Below, piece by piece: positions 6,157-13,146 of a DNA stretch of 26,722 nucleotides. Position numbers and translations under genes: made by a program. Each line of letters opens with the position of its first letter. The first letter of the stretch is position 1. The stretch is taken from NCBI RefSeq assembly GCF_019417665.1, contig NZ_DXUU01000037.1, forward strand, positions 3,883-30,604. The letters are read 5' to 3'. The notes below the pieces were generated by a model, which saw only the letters and a list, made by a program, of their open reading frames with translations, searched no databases and was not told where the DNA came from. This DNA comes from Ruminococcus sp. GTDB lineage: Bacteria; Bacillota; Clostridia; Oscillospirales; Ruminococcaceae.

Positions 6157-6654
6157 ATGGCAAGAGAAACCCAGAAAGAAAAAATCGCACGACTAGAAAC
6201 AGAATTGGCACAAGCAATCAACCAACGTGATGCCGCAATAGCCGATGCATTAGCTTCAAACAGCAAACTTAACGCAAAGCATGATGTTAGCGACTCTCCG
6301 ATGTATCAGAACCTGCTTCAGGATCGTGACCAGTGGAAAAGGATTGCCAAGAACAGGCAGGATCAGATCAGAAAGAATGAGTTGCGATATGATGAGCTGC
6401 TTACCATGTACAAGGATCTTGAACAACAGCTGAAAGAATCGCAAGCAATGCTTGTAGAATTACAAACAGACAAGGAAACAGCGTTGAAAGCTGAGAAGAA
6501 TCCGTTTGGTGCAGGAAGAAAACGTGCATACACAGCTCTACTTGATCAAATCAAAACGCTGCATGAACAGGGCATGAGCGTAAGGAAGATAGGCACAGAG
6601 TTAAACATCCCATCTGCCACCGTTGCAAGGTATCTCAAAGGTGTATCAGAATAA
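6157..6654 (+). CDS. Coiled-coil protein with C-terminal helix-turn-helix, likely plasmid regulator or partition protein
   Basis: 165 residues. Residues 1-115 are predicted coiled coil (RETQKEKIARLETELAQ and later DELLTMYKDLEQQLKESQ). The C-terminal region QIKTLHEQGMSVRKIGTELN followed by IPSATVARYLKG (about 128-162) has the pattern of a resolvase-type HTH_7. GAGGAGG precedes the ATG. Two matching inverted repeats flank its promoter and a third lies at 3923-3945, so the protein probably binds them and represses itself. A coiled coil plus HTH with dispersed sites would also fit a centromere-binding or incompatibility protein. There is no ATPase partner in the window. Confidence 0.65.
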   Translation: MARETQKEKIARLETELAQAINQRDAAIADALASNSKLNAKHDVSDSPMYQNLLQDRDQWKRIAKNRQDQIRKNELRYDELLTMYKDLEQQLKESQAMLVELQTDKETALKAEKNPFGAGRKRAYTALLDQIKTLHEQGMSVRKIGTELNIPSATVARYLKGVSE

Positions 6655-6783
6655 TTGCAATACGCTTTTGAGATGCAAATTAGGATTTTTTCATGCAACC
6701 GCATAATGTAAATTGCTCTGTAACCGCCTAGAATACCTTTTAAATCAATTTTAGTATCTTATCTATACAATTTAGCATTAGAT

Positions 6784-6815
6784 GTTCTAAAATGTCTTAA
6801 AACGCATTTTAGAAC
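6784..6815. repeat. Inverted repeat in the 6655-6860 intergenic region
   Basis: GTTCTAAAATG, 10-base loop, CATTTTAGAAC. It has no clear T run, so it could be an operator or a weak terminator of the upstream gene. Otherwise 6655-6860 shows no gene. Confidence 0.4.
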
Positions 6816-6862
6816 GTTCTAATGACATGTACATGCATAACCATGCCATTAACTGATAATGT

Positions 6863-6891
6863 TTGACCCTTTTTGACATTTATGTTATACT
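6863..6891 (+). promoter_or_regulatory. Promoter of the toxin-like small peptide mRNA
   Basis: TTGACC (6863-6868), a 17-bp spacer and TATACT (6886-6891). Transcription would start near 6897, so the message begins with GGCTACC (6897-6903). This pairs exactly with GGTAGCC (7032-7038) just after the coding region. Confidence 0.75.
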
Positions 6892-6931
6892 TATGCGGCT
6901 ACCACCCCCAATACAGGTAGAGAAAGGGGGT

Positions 6932-6963
6932 GATCAGTCATGTTCGAATTGATAACATCTTTT
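6932..6963 (+). repeat. Direct repeat DR1, overlapping the toxin start codon
   Basis: GATCAGTCATG (6932-6942), 8 bases, GATAACATCTTTT (6951-6963). It is repeated as DR2 at 7117-7145 beyond the terminator, where the antisense RNA begins. Confidence 0.85.
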
Positions 6964-7029
6964 TTACTCTCCGTTTTGGCGAGTGTAGTTGCCTACTACG
7001 TTTGCAAATGGTTGGACGGAGAAAACTAG
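6940..7029 (+). CDS. 29-residue hydrophobic peptide, predicted Fst/par-like type I toxin
   Basis: The peptide starts MFELITSFLLSVLASVVAYY and ends VCKWLDGEN: a single membrane span followed by a short polar tail, the architecture of type I toxins such as Fst. The ribosome binding site GGGGGTG (6926-6932) can pair with CACCCCC in the leader (6903-6909), and a 5'-3' pairing GGCTACC/GGTAGCC would close the message. A convergent small RNA from 7150 carries the complement of the start region. The length and span fit toxicity by membrane insertion. No assay evidence is available and the peptide is not identical to Fst as I remember it. The likely role is plasmid maintenance. Confidence 0.75.
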   Translation: MFELITSFLLSVLASVVAYYVCKWLDGEN

Positions 7030-7075
7030 GCGGTAGCCAACCTTAGGAATAAGCCACCTACTCTACAAACGGCAT

Positions 7076-7111
7076 AGAAAAACCCCAGTGTTGCAGCACT
7101 GGGGTTTTTTG
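7076..7111. terminator. Bidirectional terminator shared by toxin mRNA and antisense RNA
   Basis: Stem CCCCAGTG / CACTGGGG with a 6-base loop, extended by A:T pairs, with A run on one side and T run on the other. It can stop both convergent transcripts, as in the pAD1 par locus. Confidence 0.9.
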
Positions 7112-7150
7112 TTTGCGATCAGTCATGAACGCGATAACATCTTTTGCCTA
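7078..7150 (-). ncRNA. Predicted antisense antitoxin RNA (RNA II-like)
   Basis: A transcript of about 70 nt from the promoter at 7156-7184 would run through DR2 (7117-7145) into the shared terminator. Its 5' part is complementary to the ribosome binding site and start codon of the toxin message in two blocks (13 and 11 bases) separated by an unpaired bulge of different length on each side. This is the logic of RNA I/RNA II in the par addiction module. Ends are estimated from the promoter and terminator. Confidence 0.7.
7117..7145 (+). repeat. Direct repeat DR2, within the antisense RNA gene
   Basis: GATCAGTCATG (7117-7127), 5 bases, GATAACATCTTTT (7133-7145). Both blocks are identical to DR1 at the toxin start region. 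Confidence 0.85.
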
Positions 7151-7155
7151 ATGGC

Positions 7156-7184
7156 ATTATAGCATATGCGATTTATAAAATCAA
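7156..7184 (-). promoter_or_regulatory. Promoter of the antisense RNA
   Basis: On the minus strand TTGATT (7184-7179), a 17-bp spacer and a perfect TATAAT (7161-7156). It is stronger than the toxin promoter, as expected for an antitoxin RNA. Confidence 0.8.
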
Positions 7185-7252
7185 GTATACGGTAAAATTA
7201 TCCTTCTCCATTGATTACGTTTTTTGTGTTCAGTGGTGCCGCGTCAGCGGCA

Positions 7253-7297
7253 GGATCGCCACGACGGGAACCCATGGGGCAGTGGGTCGGGCGATCC
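7253..7297. other. GC-rich structured element at the module boundary
   Basis: GGATCGCC at 7253 pairs with GGCGATCC at 7290, with further pairing CGAC/GTCG inside and ACCCA/TGGGT at the tip. It is GC-rich in an AT-rich region and sits between the toxin-antitoxin locus and the accessory block. An open frame spans it on the minus strand (7198-7395) but lacks gene-like features. It could be a folded RNA, a recombination site or a remnant. Confidence 0.4.
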
Positions 7298-7384
7298 AAC
7301 GTAACAAGAGATAATCTTTCGGGTTGTATAAAGCCATCTTTGAGAATCATTTTTTTTGATTGAATTGCCAATTTTTTTCGGTTG

Positions 7385-7510
7385 CTCGCGCGCACGCGCT
7401 CGCGCGATAGATAGCACTAATCTATTTCTATCTATTTCTCTTTTATTTATATATTATATTATATATATTAGATAATATTTATATGATTTAAATATATATG
7501 GATGAAATTT
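7385..7510. other. Alternating CG tract followed by a long AT tract
   Basis: CTCGCGCGCACGCGCTCGCG begins an alternating purine-pyrimidine tract (7385-7406) that can adopt Z-DNA. It is followed by about 100 bp that are almost only A and T apart from ATAGATAG and TATCTATTTCT motifs. No gene is seen in 7190-7661. A frame at 7558-7687 reading LLDAIGLHVSVDECERKTK has no start and may be a gene remnant. Confidence 0.5.
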
Positions 7511-7661
7511 TATTTTTTCTCTCGTTAGAGAGTGGCACTGTGACGAATCTTGGATGAGGAACAGGGACATTGCTCGATGCAATCGGACTGCACGTCAGTG
7601 TTGATGAGTGTGAAAGGAAAACTAAAACATTACAGCAATACTACAAGTTATATTTTATAAA

Positions 7662-8852
7662 TCAGCAGAATTTTTGTTTTGCCTTATAGTAATAGTACAT
7701 TGTATTCCCTTTGATTTCCTTTTTTTCTTTCTTAACTTCTTCGACAGATTGCCTTAAAACGTCCATGGTTTTTAAAAAAGCTTTTATCCCTGCAGCAGTC
7801 AATCCCACTTTTGCTCCTGCCTTCAAAAATGCTTCTAATATACTAAAAACATCAAAGATGTGGCTACTAGTTGTAATAGTAGCTGCTAAGCCCGTTCCCA
7901 AAAACGCCAACTTTCTTCGTTCTTCTTCATCATGCAGGACTCGTTTTCCAAAATTTTTCAGAACACTTGTTTCACTAGATAACTCATTAAGTTCATTAAT
8001 TCTCGGAATCACTTCTGTGTCATATAGCTTTATACATTCATAACAGAAGTCATCATCCCATGGCATAGAATTGATTTCTTCTGCAAATTTATAGATTGCA
8101 ATTCTAAAATTGTCTAATGGAACTCGCATGTCTTTTTTGAAATCTAGAATTTCATCAACCGATGCACTTTCTAGTGTAGGCAAAGTAGAAAGAATATTAT
8201 GTGCAACTCCAGCATGTCGAATCATTTCTTTATCCATTTTACTAAAATCCAAAATTTTGGCATCAGTTACACTACTGATTACATTAGCACTAATGCTATC
8301 AAATAGAGGAAATGCCTTTCTATGTTTTATTGTTCCTAAAAGATTCGCAAAATACCCACCAGTTAACTCTTCTATGCTAAATCCATTATATGAATAATCA
8401 TATATATCAATAATGTCGTTATCTACTAAACTTTGAATAGTGTCAATTCCATGGCTGTTTGTTAACTTCCGATAAATTCCATTAAGTTGATCCATAAACT
8501 CATTTTCAAATATTTTGAACTTCTGTTGTGCAATTATTTCATTCCTTGTGCGACGTTTCTTTTTCCTCAGCGATGGTAAAAGAAGACAAATTTTTTCTTG
8601 AACATCTTCTAGTTGAGCCACTAATTTTATAGTTTTATCAGTTTCAAATGATTTTAGCAATGAAATCAAATTGCTTATGATTACTTCAAAATCATTTGCA
8701 CCTGTCAAACATTTTGGAAGATAATTGAAAATTGCGTATTCAGCCATTCCAATCAATTCAATTTCATCTGCATACAGTAATGAGCTTTTTATTAGACGTA
8801 AATCTTCTTCAAATTCCATGTTGCTTGATGCTGTTCCAATAATAAATTTCAT
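7662..8852 (-). CDS. Unknown protein with hydrophobic C-terminal segment, third gene of the putative defence operon
   Basis: 396 residues from the ATG at 8852. It is preferred over a TTG at 8879 because AGAAGGGAA precedes it. The N-terminus MKFIIGTASSNMEFEEDLRL, followed by IKSSLLYADEIELIG, resembles a pattern I associate with uncharacterised bacterial proteins but cannot name. Residues 80-280 are helical, with a segment TLESASVDEILDFKKDM. Residues about 315-360 are Gly/Ala-rich and hydrophobic (LAFLGTGLAATITTSSHIFD, then ILEAFLKAGAKVGLTAAG), possibly one or two membrane or amphipathic helices. The tail is Lys-rich. It follows the HEPN-motif gene by 61 bp on the same strand. A membrane-acting effector is one possibility; no function is shown. 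Confidence 0.7.
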   Translation of the reverse strand: MKFIIGTASSNMEFEEDLRLIKSSLLYADEIELIGMAEYAIFNYLPKCLTGANDFEVIISNLISLLKSFETDKTIKLVAQLEDVQEKICLLLPSLRKKKRRTRNEIIAQQKFKIFENEFMDQLNGIYRKLTNSHGIDTIQSLVDNDIIDIYDYSYNGFSIEELTGGYFANLLGTIKHRKAFPLFDSISANVISSVTDAKILDFSKMDKEMIRHAGVAHNILSTLPTLESASVDEILDFKKDMRVPLDNFRIAIYKFAEEINSMPWDDDFCYECIKLYDTEVIPRINELNELSSETSVLKNFGKRVLHDEEERRKLAFLGTGLAATITTSSHIFDVFSILEAFLKAGAKVGLTAAGIKAFLKTMDVLRQSVEEVKKEKKEIKGNTMYYYYKAKQKFC

Positions 8853-8913
8853 ATAATTTCCCTTCTCATTGGAGCACAAAATCTAAATTATACGTATCAA
8901 ATTAAATTGCAAA

Positions 8914-10152
8914 CTAAAAATATAATCCATTTATATCCCAAGGTTCTAATGTCCATTCTCCATTGTTTCTCCATGGAAAAGCAGTTTTCCCTTTTTCATT
9001 CTCATAACAAGAACCTAATGTCAGCTGCTCTGAATGCAATTTTTCATTTACTTTCCAATTTACTGACACTACTATTTTAGCCCTAGAACATGCCTGTTCT
9101 TCAACTTCAATTAGTTCAAAAGATACAAATTCCTTTCTTTCAAACATTTCCTTACATTTTATTATTTCTGTACCTTTCTTACGAAATACCTTTTTTAATG
9201 TTTTCGATAGATAACCATAATTTTTAGATTTCCATTCAGCAAACATATTGACAATAGGAACTAAGTAGGGATATTCAGAACAATCATCGATTTTCGGAGT
9301 TTTAGGCACATCAATTCCAACTGTAACTATTCTCTTTTTCCAAGATTCTATACATTCCTTATCCACACTGTTTTCTTGGATTTGATTGATTACATCTAAA
9401 AATGTAACTGGTTTAGTTTCTTCTTTATATTTTTCCTGCCTTTTCAATTCAGTTTCTTTCATTTTCATCCAATTTGCAACAGCAAACAACAAGGAAACAC
9501 ATTTACACGAAACGTACTCATTTGCATAATTCAGATCTTTTCCATGTAAAATTCCATTTCTATACGGAATACGGATTTCATCACGGCAAATTTCTCCTCT
9601 ACTTTTAGTTACAATTTTTTGGATCTTAGACAAAGACTCATTACATCCTACGAGACAATCCCAAGCTGTTGTATCTGTATCTTTACAAAAAAAGCCGTGT
9701 TCTTTTGTAAATTCATTAACTGCACCATCTATATGAATCAAGAAGTCCTGAACGCTTTCTTTATAATTCCCTGCAAAATGATTTTCAAATGCAGAACGAA
9801 TATAATCAAACCTATTTGTTAAAGTCCCGACTTTTAGTTGAAAAAAACGTTTTTTTATTTCTTCTGGATCCTTATAGAAAGCTATTAAAACTCTTTCTCC
9901 AGCATCCAGACCATCTTCTTCATAAGCCTTATTTGCATTTTCTACTAAAGATAAACTCATCCAATCATACATACACCATGCTTGTTCAGTAAAATGAAGA
10001 TAGAAATTTTCAAGCATTTCCTTAGTATTATCTAATTCTTTTTTCAACTCATTTATTTGTTTCTTTTGTTCTGAAGATAAGAACGGAGAAAGAATCTCCA
10101 TATCTTTTATTTCTTTTTCAATTTTTCTGATTGATTTCCAATTCTCAAACAT
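8914..10152 (-). CDS. HEPN-motif protein, second gene of the putative defence operon
   Basis: 412 residues. AAGGAG precedes the ATG, 17 bp after the restriction-modification gene, so the two are co-transcribed. Residues 10-50 are coiled coil. A helical region follows, ending in IRIPYRNGILHGKDLNYANE, where Arg198, Asn199 and His203 form the R-N-x3-H signature of HEPN domains. Many HEPN proteins are RNases in toxin-antitoxin and abortive-infection systems, while others only bind nucleotides. The C-terminal 130 residues form a separate region, ending in a Trp-rich segment (FPWRNNGEWTLEPW), and are not recognised. Attribution to HEPN rests on one motif within a helical context, so it needs structural confirmation. 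Confidence 0.65.
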   Translation of the reverse strand: MFENWKSIRKIEKEIKDMEILSPFLSSEQKKQINELKKELDNTKEMLENFYLHFTEQAWCMYDWMSLSLVENANKAYEEDGLDAGERVLIAFYKDPEEIKKRFFQLKVGTLTNRFDYIRSAFENHFAGNYKESVQDFLIHIDGAVNEFTKEHGFFCKDTDTTAWDCLVGCNESLSKIQKIVTKSRGEICRDEIRIPYRNGILHGKDLNYANEYVSCKCVSLLFAVANWMKMKETELKRQEKYKEETKPVTFLDVINQIQENSVDKECIESWKKRIVTVGIDVPKTPKIDDCSEYPYLVPIVNMFAEWKSKNYGYLSKTLKKVFRKKGTEIIKCKEMFERKEFVSFELIEVEEQACSRAKIVVSVNWKVNEKLHSEQLTLGSCYENEKGKTAFPWRNNGEWTLEPWDINGLYF

Positions 10153-10169
10153 AGAATCTCCTTATACTT

Positions 10170-12944
10170 TTATTTTACCAACGCCTGATACCGTTTCATC
10201 AACTCCGCCACGCATTCGCTCTCTGTGATTTTCCGGTCGAAGCCATAGGCAGCCATGACGGCGAAATCATTTGCCTGATGTGCCTTGCGGAGTTCCGGCG
10301 GCATGGTGGTTTCATCGTAGAGATCAGCGAGAGAGCAGTCGGGATAAAGTGCCCTTGCATCTAAGATCGCCTGAGCGGTTTTCTCGATCTTTGCTTTTTG
10401 TTTGGGGGTTGGGGTGCACCAGGGAAAGTTGTTGTAGACGATGTCTTTTGAGTAACGGTAATCACTTTTTAACCTTCCAGCAATTGTACGCATCCAAGCC
10501 ATGTGTACGTTTGAGGTAAGTACACCAAAATGATACAATTCTGCCTCTGGTATAATGACAGCTGAATTAGTTGGAATCGTATCATCTTCAAGAAAGCCTA
10601 ATGGTATATATCTTCTGTTTTCTGATGATGTTGCAGGTACAATAATATATGTACTTGGATTTTTAGTTTCTCTAAATAAAGTTGGAGTATCAGCAAGTTT
10701 TTGTCTATCAGGAGCACCATTTAATCTATCTTGCCTGCAAGCTTCAACTCGTTTCATAACTTCCGGCATTTTTCTGAGTTCTGCTGGACTTACTCCAACG
10801 AGCCACAAACAATACCTATCCTTATTATTGATGTATTCAGCCGCACCTGTTAATTTCTTTATATACTTTTTAGCATTAGGTTCTTTTCTTATGAATTCAC
10901 TATAATCTTCTGCCTCAATGATTAGATTCCCACCATCAGCCGGTCTATTTCCAGTCGTCATAACTGGGACACTACAGATTGGCTTTTTATTGCTGGAAAT
11001 AAAAACATTAGGTGCTTCAATCAAATAGGCATTGATATTCTTACATTTCTTTTCAGTACCATTATCAAAAAGCCGTTTATCCGCAGAATTATCCGCAATA
11101 CTAAATCCTACAATGACACAATGCACATGGGCTTTCAGGCTTGCTTCGCTATCCCACCGAAAAGTACGGTGAGCAAAGTCAATATGAATTCCAAAGCGAT
11201 CATAAAGCGGTTTCCAAACGCCTGCAACTTGTTCACCTTGTGTAATGCTGTTTGTTGAAACAAAGGCAGTACGGATATTGGTATTCTGCATAAGCTGTGC
11301 AGCCTTAAAATACCAACCAGCAACATAATCAATTTTACCTGCGGTCTTGTAAGGCTTGCCCTTTTCATCAATGTAAATGGATAAGATGTCAGATTTTTGT
11401 TCTTTCGACTGCAAAGAATATCCCACAAACGGCGGATTTCCCATGATATAATTCAGCTTTTCTTTCGGCACAACGCTTTCCCAGTCGATCCGCAGAGCAT
11501 TGCCCTCCACGATATTTGCATAGGATTTCAGCGGCAGAAAATCCAGATTGATCTGCATCAGTTTTTCTGTTTCCTGCATCATCTGGCTTTCTGCGATCCA
11601 CAGGGCTGTTTTCGCAACTGTCACTGCAAAATCGTTGATCTCAATGCCGTAAAACTGATTGATTCCGACCTTTATCGGTACAAAATCATTAAGAGTTCCT
11701 TGCCCATGGTATTCCTCATATAGTGCATCATTTTCCAAGCATCGCAGCGAGATATAGGTTTCCGTGAGAAAATTTCCGCTGCCTGCGGCTGGGTCTAAAA
11801 ACGTGATTTGAGACAGCTTTTCACGGTATTCCTGCAATCTCTGTACCCTGGTTTTCGCCACTTTCAAGGCTTTGATCTCTTCCAGTTCTGCTTTTAAGTC
11901 GTCGAGAAAAAGCGGGTCAATGACCTTGTGGATATTTTCCAGGCTGGTGTAGTGCATCCCGCCGGAACGTCTTGTTTCCGGATTCAAAGTGGATTCAAAC
12001 ACAGCCCCGAAAATCGTTGGCGAGATCTCCGACCAGTCAAACCCTGCACTCGCCTTGTTGACCAACAGATCCACGATCTCTTCTGTAAAGCGAGGGATCT
12101 CGATGTTTTCGTCTGCAAACAGTCCGCCGTTCACATAGGGAAATGCGGCAAGGTCGTCCTCCATGTAAGGGTCACGGTCTTCCGGCTTTGTGTCCAGTAC
12201 CTGAAACAATTCTATCAATGCTTTTCGTACATCTTTCGGAGGGAACTGCTTGAGATAGTTCCCGAACATCTCATGCCGTCCGAAAATTCCGGCATCTTCT
12301 GCGTACAGACAAAACACCAGCCGGACACAGAGCATATTCAAGCTTTTCAGCGTCTCCTCAGACTCCGGATTCTTGTACTGTTTCAGAATCGCATCATATA
12401 GCTTCCCGACCAGATCGCCGGCTTTGAGAGAGATCTCCATCTCTTTTTTTAGATTCTCGTTCCCCGTGTCCACAAGGAATTGTAAGCGATAGTATTCTTT
12501 CGGCAGATCTTTCAAGAGGATCTGTTCCGGTTCGCCATTCGGCTTGTTCATATCATAAATCAGAAACTCCGAAAAATTGCAGGTAATGACCCAGCGAGGG
12601 TGCTTATCCACCGGCAGTTCCATAATGTACCGTTTTGCCTGCTGAAACGGATTCAAAAATGTTCCATCTGACTGCTTGATCGCTTTGCGTAGATCTTTGC
12701 CCAGACTTTTCTGCTCGATCATGACTTTGGTGCTTTCAATGTAGCCATCGATGAAGCCTGTGCTTTTGTCGAGATGCACCTGGTCTTCAAAGCTGATGAA
12801 GTGTGTGGCATTCTCTACGCCGTAGACGTTCTGCAACAGGTCGATCCAAAACTTCTGCGACTGCCCTTTTTCATATCCCTTGTCTTTCCAATACGCAGCA
12901 AATTCCTTTGCGGCTTTTTTCTGCTGTTTTTCTGTAATGTTCAT
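10170..12944 (-). CDS. MmeI-like fused restriction endonuclease-methyltransferase (type IIL/IIG)
   Basis: 924 residues from the ATG at 12944, chosen because GAAAGG precedes it; an in-frame ATG at 12965 lacks one. The N-terminal nuclease domain has Asp66 and Glu77-x-Lys79 (GFIDGYIESTKVMIEQKSLG), matching the D-x(9-10)-E-x-K site of MmeI. A helical linker follows. The gamma-class adenine methyltransferase core has motif I DPAAGSGNF (384-392) and motif IV NPPF (503-506). The target-recognition region is roughly 600-840. Such enzymes methylate one strand and cut about 20 bp away. MmeI has 919 residues, so length fits. GC content drops in 10440-11430, covering the recognition region, compared with both ends, suggesting exchange of that segment. 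The enzyme may be methylase only if the nuclease domain is inactive in vivo. Confidence 0.88.
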   Translation of the reverse strand: MNITEKQQKKAAKEFAAYWKDKGYEKGQSQKFWIDLLQNVYGVENATHFISFEDQVHLDKSTGFIDGYIESTKVMIEQKSLGKDLRKAIKQSDGTFLNPFQQAKRYIMELPVDKHPRWVITCNFSEFLIYDMNKPNGEPEQILLKDLPKEYYRLQFLVDTGNENLKKEMEISLKAGDLVGKLYDAILKQYKNPESEETLKSLNMLCVRLVFCLYAEDAGIFGRHEMFGNYLKQFPPKDVRKALIELFQVLDTKPEDRDPYMEDDLAAFPYVNGGLFADENIEIPRFTEEIVDLLVNKASAGFDWSEISPTIFGAVFESTLNPETRRSGGMHYTSLENIHKVIDPLFLDDLKAELEEIKALKVAKTRVQRLQEYREKLSQITFLDPAAGSGNFLTETYISLRCLENDALYEEYHGQGTLNDFVPIKVGINQFYGIEINDFAVTVAKTALWIAESQMMQETEKLMQINLDFLPLKSYANIVEGNALRIDWESVVPKEKLNYIMGNPPFVGYSLQSKEQKSDILSIYIDEKGKPYKTAGKIDYVAGWYFKAAQLMQNTNIRTAFVSTNSITQGEQVAGVWKPLYDRFGIHIDFAHRTFRWDSEASLKAHVHCVIVGFSIADNSADKRLFDNGTEKKCKNINAYLIEAPNVFISSNKKPICSVPVMTTGNRPADGGNLIIEAEDYSEFIRKEPNAKKYIKKLTGAAEYINNKDRYCLWLVGVSPAELRKMPEVMKRVEACRQDRLNGAPDRQKLADTPTLFRETKNPSTYIIVPATSSENRRYIPLGFLEDDTIPTNSAVIIPEAELYHFGVLTSNVHMAWMRTIAGRLKSDYRYSKDIVYNNFPWCTPTPKQKAKIEKTAQAILDARALYPDCSLADLYDETTMPPELRKAHQANDFAVMAAYGFDRKITESECVAELMKRYQALVK

Positions 12945-12976
12945 CGTTGTGCCTTTCTTTCGCATAAACTATATTT

Positions 12977-13005
12977 ATTTTAGCATATTTCACTAATATT
13001 TTCAA
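12977..13005 (-). promoter_or_regulatory. Promoter of the restriction-modification/HEPN operon
   Basis: On the minus strand TTGAAA (13005-13000), a 17-bp spacer and TAAAAT (12982-12977). It lies inside repeat copy A and is almost identical to the promoter in copy B. Confidence 0.8.
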
Positions 13006-13031
13006 GTCCTTTTTAGAAATGTAAATCGCAA

Positions 13032-13073
13032 AACAGCAGATGCCTAACATTGATTTTGTAGACGTCTGCTGTT
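13032..13073. terminator. Hairpin in repeat copy A
   Basis: AACAGCAGA pairs perfectly with TCTGCTGTT, with partial pairing continuing inward. It lies between the stop of the dCTP-deaminase-like gene and the next promoter, so it probably ends the upstream transcript, although the T run on the minus strand is short. Confidence 0.55.
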
Positions 13074-13146
13074 GCTTTTATTTACGAAGTTCTTTTGATT
13101 GTCACCATTCTTCAGTGATGATATGTTTGCAAAAGTTATTTAGATA

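Larger units (their letters stand above)
12976..13106. repeat. About 130-bp direct repeat, copy A
   Basis: This matches 14056-14184 over nearly its whole length with scattered substitutions. It carries a promoter for the restriction-modification operon, a hairpin, and the tail of a reading frame ending TIKRTS-stop on the minus strand. Together with copy B it brackets the dCTP-deaminase-like gene. Confidence 0.88.

Noticed and set aside
7198..7395. 65-codon minus-strand frame across the GC-rich structured element
   Set aside because: No ribosome binding site, and its central part is explained by the inverted repeat at 7253-7297.
7558..7687. Plus-strand frame reading LLDAIGLHVSVDECERKTK
   Set aside because: Looks coding-like but has no start and overlaps the end of a real minus-strand gene; kept only as a possible remnant.
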